A DNA stretch of 31,290 bases, taken from positions 1 through 31,290 of the forward strand of contig JBDNJM010000158.1 of the NCBI GenBank assembly GCA_041687755.1. The letters are read 5' to 3'. A model generated the notes under the pieces. That model was given only the letters and a program-made list of their open reading frames with translations, was not told where the DNA came from and did not search any database. Below, piece by piece: positions 22,906 to 30,897 of the stretch (position 1 is its first letter; every line of letters starts with the position of its first letter). This stretch comes from JBDNJM01 sp041687755 (GTDB lineage: Bacteria; Planctomycetota; UBA1135; GCA-002686595). Made by a program: the position numbers and the translations under genes.

Positions 22906-23500
22906 TCCCCCGTCCATCCCGCCCCTACCTCACGACCCGCGCCCCTCGGCACCCACTAAAGGGGCCTGAGAGCCTAGCAGAGCTGGATGTCTGCAGGGCG
23001 GCAGCGAGGAATGAGGAATAGGGGGGCGAGGCGAAGGCTCATGGATGGACTGTGTCTGGGGGTCGCGAGGGAGACCCAGAGCCTAGTCTCACCCTGCAGC
23101 CGTGTGTGGCTCCTGGGGTGCGGAGCAAGCCAGGGGCAAACCGGAGCCATCCGCACCGGCTTCGAACTCGGGCTGATCGCGCGCGCCACCCCGACACACT
23201 GGGGGACGGCCTGGGTTCCAAGAATGCCTCACTCTCGGAAGTCAGGATCGGGCACCGGGCGAGCCCAGCACAAAGGATCTCGCGCCTTGATCGCGACAGG
23301 CCAGGCCCTCTAATCGGGGCTCCGAGAGTTCTCCTGTCGGGGGGGTGGGCTCCGTTGGCCTAGGATCGGGTATGGAGCCCACTCCGTTGCCATGAGACAA
23401 CGCATATACAAGCAAGCCGAGGCCCCGATCCTCGCTCACCCGGCCGGGCACGACGAAGGGTCCGCCATGTTACCCGAGCTTCCCCCAACTACTTGCCGCG
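22906..23500. other. Non-coding part of the scrap zone
   Basis: Apart from the ISL3-like end at 22930-22975, I find no gene here. Short frames on both strands (for example 22987-23313 plus and 22974-23189 minus) lack motifs and third-position bias. A local drop in GC with ACAACGCATATACAAGC (23398-23414) stands out against the surroundings and could be a promoter-like or foreign patch. Confidence 0.45.
22930..22975 (+). repeat. Solitary ISL3-like terminal repeat
   Basis: The segment TCACGAC...GGCACCCACTAAAGGGGCCTGAGAGCCT (as separate blocks) matches the end of the transposase-linked repeat at 299-340 in order and orientation, with a few insertions. No transposase sequence precedes it here, so it looks like the left-over end of a deleted element, or a fragment moved by recombination. 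Confidence 0.5.
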
Positions 23501-23761
23501 ATGCGAGGCAGCGAAGCTGATCCGCTCGACGCCTCGAACCTGCAAGCGAGCATGCACGCGGAACTCGACGGGAACGAAGCTGCCCGACGCTTCGGCCTCG
23601 ACTACGGGGGCGCGTACACGTTTTTCCGGTGCGCCTGGCTCGACCGGATCGACCCGCCGCCCTCGATCTTCCACGGGGACCATGAGCCGGAACGGCTCGA
23701 CCTCCCCGCGTACCTGGCGGAAGACTCGGAGAGCGCTCACGGAATGCGCTGCGCGCATTGA
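23501..23761 (+). CDS. Hypothetical small protein in the scrap zone
   Basis: An 86-residue frame begins MRGSEADPLDASNLQASM and ends ESAHGMRCAH. I recognise no family. In favour of coding: the third codon positions are overwhelmingly G or C, as in real genes here, and the product is acidic and of balanced composition (GLDYGGAYTFFRCAWLDRID). Against: it sits between relics, has no clear ribosome site and could be the surviving piece of a longer gene. It ends 18 bases before direct repeat B. Confidence 0.4.
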   Translation: MRGSEADPLDASNLQASMHAELDGNEAARRFGLDYGGAYTFFRCAWLDRIDPPPSIFHGDHEPERLDLPAYLAEDSESAHGMRCAH

Positions 23762-23779
23762 TTCACGCTCTCTGACCGT

Positions 23780-23853
23780 GAGGCTGTGGAGAAAGGCGCT
23801 GCCCGAGCGAAGTGCCTCTCAGGTGCCTTTTGGCCCGTCGCCTGACGGCGCTG
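23780..23853 (+). repeat. Direct repeat B (partner at 22278-22352)
   Basis: This 74-base copy shares with repeat A the ordered blocks GAGGCTGT, GCGCTGCCC, GAAGTGCCTCTCAGGTGCCT, GGCCC, TCGCCTG and GGCGCTG. The two copies are about 1.5 kb apart in the same orientation, and the DNA between them holds the recombinase relic, the IS end and the orphan ORF. Confidence 0.85.
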
Positions 23854-23930
23854 CGGCGGACCGAGCAAGAATGGATTGCGCCAAGGGCCATGATTCACAC
23901 ACTGTGAGCGCGAGCGTGCGCTGGCTCGAT

Positions 23931-23975
23931 TCCGCTCTGCGTCCGCCCTCCCCTCCGCTCTGCGTCCGCCCTCCC
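23931..23975 (+). repeat. Tandem duplication just upstream of the SDR start
   Basis: TCCGCTCTGCGTCCGCCCTC plus CC occurs twice in a row (23931-23952 and 23954-23975, period 23), ending 15 bases before the ATG at 23991. It occupies the expected 5' leader of the dehydrogenase gene and could be recent slippage. Confidence 0.85.
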
Positions 23976-23990
23976 GAACCTCATCAACTC

Positions 23991-24665
23991 ATGTCCAAGA
24001 CCTACCTAGTGACCGGCGTCGGCCGAGGGATCGGAGCCGAACTCGCCGGGCTGCTGCTTGAGCGCGGGGACCGCGTCATCGGAACCGTGCGCAAGCCCGC
24101 CGCCGCCGCACTCGCTGGGCGCGGCGCCCGGATCGAGACGCTCGACGTGTCCGACTCGGCCAGCGTCGCCGCGCTCAGCCGGACGCTCGATGGGCTGGCA
24201 ATCGACGTGCTGGTCAACAACGCAGGCGTCTACGATGCGCGCCAGGCCCTCGGCGACATCACCGACGCCGCGATGCGAGATTGCTTCGAGGTGAACACGC
24301 TGGGCCCCCTGCGGGTGACCCAGGCGCTGCTCGCCAACCTGCGCGCGGGGCCGACGCGTCATGTGTTCCAGCTGACGAGCAAGATGGGCTCGATCGCGGA
24401 GAACTCGAGCGGCGGTGCTTATGCATATCGCTCCTCGAAGGCGGCTCTCAACGCCGTGAACAAGAGCCTGGCCGTGGACCTGGCGCCGGAGCACTTCATC
24501 GCGTGCGTCCTACACCCCGGCTGGGTCGCGACCGACATGGGGGGAGCCGGCGCGCCCGTTGCGCCGCTGGAGAGCGCGCGAGCGCTGTTGAAGGTCATGG
24601 ACGGCGTGCAACCGTCTTTTAATGGTCGATTCTATAACTTCACTGGCGAAGAGCTGCCCTGGTAG
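23991..24665 (+). CDS. Short-chain dehydrogenase/reductase
   Basis: The 224-residue classical SDR has the nucleotide-binding TGVGRGIG (residues ~9-16), the NNAG motif, the active-site Ser in LTSKMGS, and the catalytic YxxxK as YRSSK. The VLHPGWVATDMGG segment follows in the substrate-loop region. It resembles the CsgA/sniffer-like carbonyl reductase subgroup, but the substrate is unknown. The ATG at 23991 starts exactly before the nucleotide motif; a longer open frame from 23493 runs through direct repeat B and is not credible. The stop codon overlaps the GTG of the next gene by one base. Confidence 0.88.
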   Translation: MSKTYLVTGVGRGIGAELAGLLLERGDRVIGTVRKPAAAALAGRGARIETLDVSDSASVAALSRTLDGLAIDVLVNNAGVYDARQALGDITDAAMRDCFEVNTLGPLRVTQALLANLRAGPTRHVFQLTSKMGSIAENSSGGAYAYRSSKAALNAVNKSLAVDLAPEHFIACVLHPGWVATDMGGAGAPVAPLESARALLKVMDGVQPSFNGRFYNFTGEELPW

Positions 24666-26443
24666 TGGTGGACTCTTCCGTTTCGGACAGGGACCCCTCT
24701 GCCGTGGCCGCGCAGCGTCTCGAGGGCGGCACGCTGACCATTCAGACGCCTGAGAATGTGGCGCTTGACCTGCCGTTGGCGGGGCTGGGATCGCGCTTCG
24801 CCGCGCTGCTGATCGATGCGCTGTTGCTCCTGGTGACGCTGCTGGTGATGCTCTTCGTGACGGCGATGTTCGGCGGCTTGGGCGTGCCGGAATCCGTCGT
24901 CGGAATCGTGTTGACGCTCGCGGTGCCGCTGCTGCTGTGGGGCTGGTTTTTTTACTTCGAGGCCTTCCAGGACGGGCGCACGCCGGGCAAGCGGGCGCTG
25001 GGGCTGCGCGCGGTCGAGGCCGGCGGTCGGCCGCTCAGCGTCACGTCCGCGGCCGTGCGCAACCTCGTGCGCGTGATCGATCTCCAACCTGGCGTTACCT
25101 GCCTGGTCGGCGGTACCTGCATGGCGCTCGATTCGCGCTCGCGGCGACTCGGGGACCTCGCCGCCGGCACTCTGGTCGTGCGCGAGCTGCCCGCGGAGTT
25201 CCCGGAGCTGCCGGAGATCGAGCACGAGGCGTTGGGGGCGCCGCGCCTCCCCGGCGCGGCCTACGCGGCGCTTGAAGACTTCGCGAGCCGTCGCGGCGAG
25301 CTGGAACGAGCGGCGGCGGAAGCGATCGGGGCGCGCATGCTCGCTGCGCTCGTGGAGGCGGGGCATGCGGAGCCCGGCCGAGGCTCCGCCCAGACCGTGC
25401 TGGAGTTCTACGAGGAGGAGCAGCGTCGCCGTGCGGCCGCTCGCCTGGGGGCGGGGCTGGGCAGCGCCGCGGCGGTCGACCAGCTGCGCGCGAAGCGCAA
25501 GCGCTGGGTGGAACTGCAGGACCGAGTCGATGACTCCGGAGCTCCGCGCACGGAAACGGAGGTGGCCGAGCTGGCGGGGGACCTGCGCGAGATCTCGAGC
25601 GACCTGGCACGTGCACGGACCTTCGGCGCGGCGCCCGCCGTCGTCTGGTCGCTCGAGCGCTTGACCGCTCGCGTTCACGCGCGCTTCTATCGGGGTGCGG
25701 CCGGGCTGGGCCGGCGGGCGCTGCAGTTCGTGACGGGCGGCTTCCCGCAGCTTGTGCGGCACGCTTGGAAGCCGATCGCCCTGGCCTCTGTTCTGCTCTA
25801 CCTGCCGGCCCTGATCGTCTACCTGGTCGTGGACCTGAATCCGTCCCTCGAGCTGGCGCTGGCAGGCGACGAAATGGTGCGTCGCGCCGAGGTCGCCGCC
25901 GCTCAGCCCGGCAGCGACTACCGCGACACGTGGGGCGGGATGTTTATGGGCAGCGACGTTCTGTCCGCCATGTTGATCGCGAACAACGTTCAGGTGGCGC
26001 TGTTCGCCTTCGCCTCGGGCGCGACCCTAGGATTCCTGACTCTGTACCTGATGGTCAGCAACGGCGTGCATCTGGGCTCCACGCTGGCGGTCTTCGCGAA
26101 CCGGGGCGCGATCGAGAACATCGGGCTGTTCATCGCGCCCCATGGCGCCATCGAGCTGACGGCGATCGCCATTGCGGGTGGCGCGGGCCTGCACCTGGCG
26201 AGCGGATTCTGGCTGCCGGGGCGGCGTCGGAGGCTGGCGGTGATCGCCGAGCGGGCGCGGGAGGGGGCGGCGCTGGTCGCTGGCGTGATCGTGATGCTGC
26301 TGGTCGCGGGCTTGATTGAGGGCTTCGTCTCGCCGGCTCGCCTGCCTGGGGCGGTGAAGGTCGCGGTGGCTTCGGCGGCCCTGTGCGCCCTCGTCGGCTA
26401 CCTCGCGTTGGTCGGCCGCGATCGCGCGGCAGATCTGGCCTGA
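24665..26443 (+). CDS. RDD-SpoIIM fusion membrane protein
   Basis: The 592-residue protein joins two membrane modules. Residues ~40-175 form an RDD domain: GSRFAALLIDALLLL (with the R and D of the name), GRTPGKRALGLRAV, and SRRLGDLAAGTLVV. Residues ~185-370 are a soluble helical linker rich in Arg/Glu. Residues ~370-590 are a SpoIIM-like (DUF95) domain: NNVQVALFAFASGATLGF, ANRGAIENIGLFIAPHGAIE and later helices. RDD and SpoIIM genes are usually separate neighbours in MoxR/DUF58 clusters. Here they are one frame, and no MoxR or DUF58 gene lies in the window. A role as membrane transporter or channel is inferred. The GTG start overlaps the SDR stop, indicating coupled translation. Confidence 0.85.
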   Translation: MVDSSVSDRDPSAVAAQRLEGGTLTIQTPENVALDLPLAGLGSRFAALLIDALLLLVTLLVMLFVTAMFGGLGVPESVVGIVLTLAVPLLLWGWFFYFEAFQDGRTPGKRALGLRAVEAGGRPLSVTSAAVRNLVRVIDLQPGVTCLVGGTCMALDSRSRRLGDLAAGTLVVRELPAEFPELPEIEHEALGAPRLPGAAYAALEDFASRRGELERAAAEAIGARMLAALVEAGHAEPGRGSAQTVLEFYEEEQRRRAAARLGAGLGSAAAVDQLRAKRKRWVELQDRVDDSGAPRTETEVAELAGDLREISSDLARARTFGAAPAVVWSLERLTARVHARFYRGAAGLGRRALQFVTGGFPQLVRHAWKPIALASVLLYLPALIVYLVVDLNPSLELALAGDEMVRRAEVAAAQPGSDYRDTWGGMFMGSDVLSAMLIANNVQVALFAFASGATLGFLTLYLMVSNGVHLGSTLAVFANRGAIENIGLFIAPHGAIELTAIAIAGGAGLHLASGFWLPGRRRRLAVIAERAREGAALVAGVIVMLLVAGLIEGFVSPARLPGAVKVAVASAALCALVGYLALVGRDRAADLA

Positions 26444-26793
26444 AGTGCGCCTCAGGCGGGCATCGATTCCGCTGTGCCAGGGTCGCTCCGGCCCTCGAGG
26501 GGCCGCGGGTTGGGCGAGCCTAAGGGCTGCGCTGGGCCGCTCCGCGGGGCTGCCCAGGAGGCCGCTCCATGCGACGGCTGGGGTGCTTGCGGCCCTGTTT
26601 GGCGTGCCCGGGCTCGCTTGCTCGAGGCCCCACGCGGAGAAGTTTCGGCCCCTTTGGCCGGGGACCGAGGCTTCGCCCTTCTTCAGAGACCGAGCAAGCT
26701 TAGTTCCGTCGGCGGAGTCGGGTCCTTACCCTGACAGCATCAGCCGCGGAACGTCGTGTTCGTTCCCGCACCATCGCTGAAGGACCGCACGTC
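26444..26793. other. Intergenic region before the P450 operon
   Basis: This 350-base gap should hold the promoter of the P450 cassette. A frame from a GTG at 26445 to 26780 includes a lipoprotein-like stretch (GVLAALFGVPGLAC), but the surrounding Arg/Pro-rich sequence and mixed third positions make a gene doubtful. AAGGA at about 26780-26784 is a plausible Shine-Dalgarno site for the TTG at 26794. Confidence 0.4.
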
Positions 26794-28101
26794 TTGCCGA
26801 ACCTGCAACTGCCCGGACCGAAGGCCCCGTTCGCCGTCGACGCGAACGCTGCCTCGCTTGATTTCTTGCGCGCGGGCTGCGCGGAGTATGGAGATCTGTG
26901 GGCGGTTCCCGCGAGCGCGGGATCGGACCCTGTGTGGGTGCTCAACGACCCGCAGGGCATTCACACCGTGCTGACGAAGGAGCGGCCGCGGTACGACAAG
27001 GGCCTCGGCTTCGAGCGGGTTCGCATGCTCTTGGGCGACGGCTTGATCGTGTCGGACGGCGAGCACTGGAAGCAGCGCCGGCGGATGCTTCAGCCGGCCT
27101 TTGGTCGGCGCAGCATCGAACGCATGTGGCAGGGCTTCGCTCGCTGCGTGGAGGAGCGCCTGCCGCGCTGGGAGGCGTGTGCCGCCGACGGCGAACCGCT
27201 CGACGTGTCCGACGAGGCGAACCGACTTGGGCTGCGCGTCATCCTGCGGGCCATCTTCGGGGAGGATCTGGAGCGCCTTGACGCCTTGCCCGGCGGGAAT
27301 CCGTTCGACCTCGTTGTGGACACCCCGGAGCGCGATTTGATGTTCGCGATGCGGTTTCGTCAGCTTTGGCCCGTGGTCGAGGGGTGCATCGCGCGGCGAC
27401 GCGCCCGGCTCGAAGCGCAGGGCGAGGATTCGGAGGCGAGCGATTTCCTGGGGGCCTACCTGGCCGCGCGCTCCAAGGACACCGGAGAGCCGCTGACGGG
27501 GTCGGGTCTGGTGGACGAGCTGATGACCGTGCTGGTCGCGGGCCACGAAACCAGCGCCGCCACGATCGCCTGGAGCTGGTCGCTGCTGGCGCGCCACCGG
27601 CCGGTCCAGGACGCGCTGCGCCGAGCGGTGGGCGAGGCCGGGACGCCGCCGGCCGGCGCTGGGCCGCGCCAGGAGCCCGAGTTGGCCGGTCGGATCGTCC
27701 ACGAGACCCTCCGGCTGTACCCGCCCGTCTGGATGTTTACGCGCCGGGCTCGCGAAGACGGGACGCTGCTCGGTTACGCGATCGCCGCGGGCACGCAAGT
27801 GCTGATCTGCCCGTACCTCCTGCATCGCCATCCGCGGTACTGGGACGATCCTGAGCAGTTTGACCCCGCCCGCTTTAGCGGCGGGGGCGGCGTCTCGAGC
27901 CGAGTGGCCTACCAGCCCTTTTCGTCCGGTCCGCGCCGCTGTGCCGGCGACGGCTTCGCGCTCGCCGTGGTCCAGCGCCAGCTCTGCTGGGCGGCTTCGC
28001 GCTTCCGGCTCGAGCCGCTCGACGACGCGGTGCCCGGGCTCGATCCCGGCATCAACCTGCGGGCCGCTGAGCCCATTCGCTTGGGCGTCTCACGCGCCTG
28101 A
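26794..28101 (+). CDS. Cytochrome P450 monooxygenase
   Basis: The 435-residue soluble P450 starts at a TTG preceded by AAGGA. It shows the I-helix oxygen-binding motif AGHETS (residues 249-254), the K-helix ETLR (304-307), and the haem loop FSSGPRRCAG with the thiolate Cys383. The C-helix WKQRRRMLQPAF also fits. There is no N-terminal membrane anchor. The closest look is to bacterial CYPs acting on fatty acyl or hydrophobic chains, but the substrate cannot be read from sequence. It is followed after 25 bases by a ligase carrying its own acyl carrier protein, so a carrier-bound acyl chain is a reasonable substrate. A ferredoxin or reductase partner is not encoded in this window. Confidence 0.92.
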   Translation: MPNLQLPGPKAPFAVDANAASLDFLRAGCAEYGDLWAVPASAGSDPVWVLNDPQGIHTVLTKERPRYDKGLGFERVRMLLGDGLIVSDGEHWKQRRRMLQPAFGRRSIERMWQGFARCVEERLPRWEACAADGEPLDVSDEANRLGLRVILRAIFGEDLERLDALPGGNPFDLVVDTPERDLMFAMRFRQLWPVVEGCIARRRARLEAQGEDSEASDFLGAYLAARSKDTGEPLTGSGLVDELMTVLVAGHETSAATIAWSWSLLARHRPVQDALRRAVGEAGTPPAGAGPRQEPELAGRIVHETLRLYPPVWMFTRRAREDGTLLGYAIAAGTQVLICPYLLHRHPRYWDDPEQFDPARFSGGGGVSSRVAYQPFSSGPRRCAGDGFALAVVQRQLCWAASRFRLEPLDDAVPGLDPGINLRAAEPIRLGVSRA

Positions 28102-28126
28102 CTCCCCCCGACCGAAACTTCCTGCC

Positions 28127-30109
28127 TTGAAGACCCTCGACGAACTCCTGACCCAGCCGCGCGCCGGCGAGCAGCAGCTAATCTTGAACACGGCGCCGGG
28201 GACCAGCTCCACGCTCACGGTTGCCGCGCTGCGGGGGCGTGCCCTTGCGCGGCTCGGCGACCTGCAGCGGGCCGGCCTGTGTGAAGGGTCGGAGCTGCTG
28301 CTGCCCACGGCGGACCTGAGCGACTTCCTCGAGCTGTTCTGGGCCTGCATCCTCGGAGGACTGCGCCCAATGCCCCTGGCGGCACCGACTCTGGCGGCGA
28401 ACCGCATCAAGCTGTTCGACCTGCTCGAGCGGCGGCCCGAGGCCCGCGTGGCGCTGGCTCCTGGTGAGGTTGCGGAGCTGCAGGCCACGGCCGAGTCCCC
28501 CGGCACGGAGTGGGCGTCGCGAGTCGTTTGGGCAGCGGGTGAAGGGGCTGAGGGGGCTCCCGTCGAGCGCCGGCCCGAGGACATCGCGTTCATTCAGTAC
28601 AGCTCCGGATCGACCAGCGCGCCCAAGGGCGTGATCGTTCGTCACGGGCAGGCGCTCGAGAACTTGGAGGCGATCCGCCTCGGCGCCCAGCTCAAGCTCA
28701 GCGACGTCACGCTCAGCTGGATGCCGCTGTCCCACGACATGGGTCTGGTCGGCTTCCACCTCGCGCCGTTGTACTCCGGGTCCGATCAGGTCCTGATGCC
28801 TGTGTCTTCGTTCTCGCGCGCGCCGCTGCTGTGGCTGCAGGACGCGAGCCGACTGGGGGCCACGATCCTGTCCTCGCCGAACTTCGGCTACCGGCACGTG
28901 CTGAAGGCCTTGCGCCGGCGCGGCCTGCCCGAGGGCGTGGATCTGAGTGCGGTGCGGATCGTCATGAACGGGGCCGAGCCGATCGAGCTGGCCCTCGCCG
29001 AGGAGTTCCTGGACGCGCTCGAGCCGGTCGGGTTGCGGCGCGAAACGATGATGCCGGTCTACGGGCTCGCCGAGGCGACGCTGGCGGTGACCTTTTCTGC
29101 GCTGGGCGCAACGGTCGCAGGGCGGACCATTGAGCGAGAGTCGACCGGGGTCGGCGAGGCCGTTCGCGAGACGTCGGGGCCGGGCCTCTCGGTGGTCGGC
29201 TGTGGACGACCGCTGCCGGGGCTAGAGGTGTCCATCGCGGACGGGGCGGGCGACGCGCTGCCCGAGGGACATGTCGGGCACGTTTTGATGCGCGGGGCGG
29301 GCGTCACGGAGGGCTACTACGAGGAGCCCGAGGCGACCGCAGCGGCGCGCCGCCCGGGCGGCTGGCTGGACACCGGCGACCTAGGCTTCCTGGGCGACTG
29401 CGAGTTGCACATCACCGGGCGCGCCAAGGACTTGGTCATCGTGGACGGGCAGAACTTTTATCCTCACGATCTGGAGCTGGAGCTGCAGCGCGTGCTCGAG
29501 ATCGACCCGCTGCGCCTGGCCGTCGCGCCGGTGCGGCGTTTCGACCAGCCGGAGCAGGCCGCCGTGTTCCTGGTGCACCGCGGGGATCAAGCGGCCTTCG
29601 AGGCGACCGCTGCGGCGGCCCGTGGGCACCTCTCGAAGATCTACGGGATCGCCGTGGAGTGGATCGTGCCGGTCGCGGCCATCCCGCGCACGACGAGCGG
29701 CAAGGTGCAGCGCCTCGCGCTGGCGCGAGCCTTTGAGGCCGGTGAGTTCGACGAGGCCCTGGCCGAGCGCGGCGTGCTGCTGCCGACGGCGGGCGCCGAG
29801 GTCGAAGAGCACTCAGGATCGGAGGCGGAGGACTCCGTGACTCCGCCGGCGGTGGACCACACGCCGGGGGGCCTGGAGGCGGAGCTGTTGGGCCTGGCGG
29901 CCGAGATCTTGGGCGACCTGCAGTTCGGCCCGCAGGACAACCTATTCGAGCAGGGCATGAGCTCCGTGGACCTGGCCTTGATCCACGGACTGGTTGAGCA
30001 GCGCCACCCCGGCGGTCTCGACATTCGTGACTTCTTCGACCAGCCTTCGATTCGGGGTCTGGCCGAGCTGTTGAGCGGGCGCCTGGGCGCGGCGGAGGCC
30101 GCGCGGTGA
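28127..30109 (+). CDS. Fatty acyl-AMP ligase (FAAL-like) fused to an acyl carrier protein domain
   Basis: The start is set at the TTG at 28127, 25 bases past the P450 stop, giving 660 residues. An open frame from 27860 only shadows the P450. The adenylation domain shows the P-loop YSSGSTSAPKGV (~158-169), MPLSHDMGLVGFHLAPL (~199-215, characteristic of FAALs such as FadD32), PVYGLAEATLAV (~310-321), LDTGDLGFL (~414-422), GRAKDLVIVDGQNFYP (~431-446), and the catalytic Lys526 in TTSGK. After an acidic linker (~555-580) comes an ACP-like domain with LFEQGMSSVDLALIH. Ser613 would carry phosphopantetheine, although the usual Asp before it is Ser. The enzyme should activate a fatty acid as acyl-AMP and load its own carrier. 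The last four bases overlap the acyltransferase start. Confidence 0.88.
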   Translation: MKTLDELLTQPRAGEQQLILNTAPGTSSTLTVAALRGRALARLGDLQRAGLCEGSELLLPTADLSDFLELFWACILGGLRPMPLAAPTLAANRIKLFDLLERRPEARVALAPGEVAELQATAESPGTEWASRVVWAAGEGAEGAPVERRPEDIAFIQYSSGSTSAPKGVIVRHGQALENLEAIRLGAQLKLSDVTLSWMPLSHDMGLVGFHLAPLYSGSDQVLMPVSSFSRAPLLWLQDASRLGATILSSPNFGYRHVLKALRRRGLPEGVDLSAVRIVMNGAEPIELALAEEFLDALEPVGLRRETMMPVYGLAEATLAVTFSALGATVAGRTIERESTGVGEAVRETSGPGLSVVGCGRPLPGLEVSIADGAGDALPEGHVGHVLMRGAGVTEGYYEEPEATAAARRPGGWLDTGDLGFLGDCELHITGRAKDLVIVDGQNFYPHDLELELQRVLEIDPLRLAVAPVRRFDQPEQAAVFLVHRGDQAAFEATAAAARGHLSKIYGIAVEWIVPVAAIPRTTSGKVQRLALARAFEAGEFDEALAERGVLLPTAGAEVEEHSGSEAEDSVTPPAVDHTPGGLEAELLGLAAEILGDLQFGPQDNLFEQGMSSVDLALIHGLVEQRHPGGLDIRDFFDQPSIRGLAELLSGRLGAAEAAR

Positions 30110-30897
30110 GCGCGGCCCAGGGGGCGTCGACCGACGCGGGCTCGGAAGGCGGGCCTGGGCCACACACGCCCGCGGGGATGCTGAAGCCGCTGCCGCGCTG
30201 GGCCCGGATCCTGTGGCCGTGCATCGCGCTGCCGGCCTCGCTCTTCGGACGCGCCTACTGGGGTAGCCTGCGCTGGTCCGTCGAGGGCGAGGAGCGCGTG
30301 GCGCCGTTGCTGGCCGGGGGCCGCGCGCTGCTGCCCTGCGTCTGGCACCAGCGGCAGGTCGTCGTGCTGGGGTACCTGCTCCGCCTGCGAACTCGCGGGC
30401 TGCGTCCGGGTGCGCTCGTCAGCCCGTCGCGGGATGGCGAGCTGATCGCACGCACGCTCCTGAGAATGGGCGTCGGAACCGTGCGCGGGTCGGGCCGGCG
30501 CAGCGGCGCGCTCGCGCTGCGCAACATGTACAGGGCGATCGAGGAGAGCGGGCTTTCGCCCCTGATCGCACCGGACGGCTCCACGGGACCCCTGCACGAG
30601 TTCAAGCCCGGAGCGGTGCTGCTGGCCCGGCTGTCGGGCCTGCCGGTCGTGCCGATGTCGTTCTCCTGTCGCGCGGGAATCACGCTGCCGACCTGGGACC
30701 GCCTGCTGCTGCCGCTGCCGTTCTCGAAGGTGCGGTTGGTCGTAGGTGAACCGATCGAGCTGGCGCCCGCGCTCAGCCTGAGCGAGTCGAACGAGACCCT
30801 CACCGACATGGGCGCGGCCCTGACGGCGGTGGAGCAGCGCGCCGACGAGCTCTCGGGGCGCTGCTGGACCGCCGCCCCCGTGGACGAATCGCAGTAG
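30106..30897 (+). CDS. DUF374/lysophospholipid acyltransferase-like protein
   Basis: The 263-residue protein starts at a GTG overlapping the ligase stop (GTGA), with GGAGG seven bases upstream. A membrane-associated N-terminus (ARILWPCIALPASLFGR) precedes LLPCVWHQRQVVVLGYLL, VSPSRDGELIARTLLRMG, TVRGSGRRSGALAL and APDGSTGPLHEFKPGAVLLA. These match the DUF374 branch of the LPLAT acyltransferases, which transfer acyl groups to lipid or lipid A-type acceptors. The classical HX4D motif appears here in a variant form (WHQRQ followed by SRDGE), typical of this branch. It is the last gene of the P450-FAAL/ACP cassette and is the likely acceptor-loading step. Confidence 0.82.
   Translation: MSAAQGASTDAGSEGGPGPHTPAGMLKPLPRWARILWPCIALPASLFGRAYWGSLRWSVEGEERVAPLLAGGRALLPCVWHQRQVVVLGYLLRLRTRGLRPGALVSPSRDGELIARTLLRMGVGTVRGSGRRSGALALRNMYRAIEESGLSPLIAPDGSTGPLHEFKPGAVLLARLSGLPVVPMSFSCRAGITLPTWDRLLLPLPFSKVRLVVGEPIELAPALSLSESNETLTDMGAALTAVEQRADELSGRCWTAAPVDESQ

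Noticed and set aside
26445..26780. Small lipoprotein gene before the P450
   Set aside because: A GLAC lipobox-like stretch exists, but it is preceded by some 45 Arg/Ala/Gly-rich residues, and codon third positions do not show the bias of real genes here.
27860..28126. Longer N-terminus for the acyl-AMP ligase
   Set aside because: This part overlaps the haem-binding end of the P450 gene in another frame and is Ser/Pro/Arg-rich. The family-like sequence begins at the TTG at 28127.
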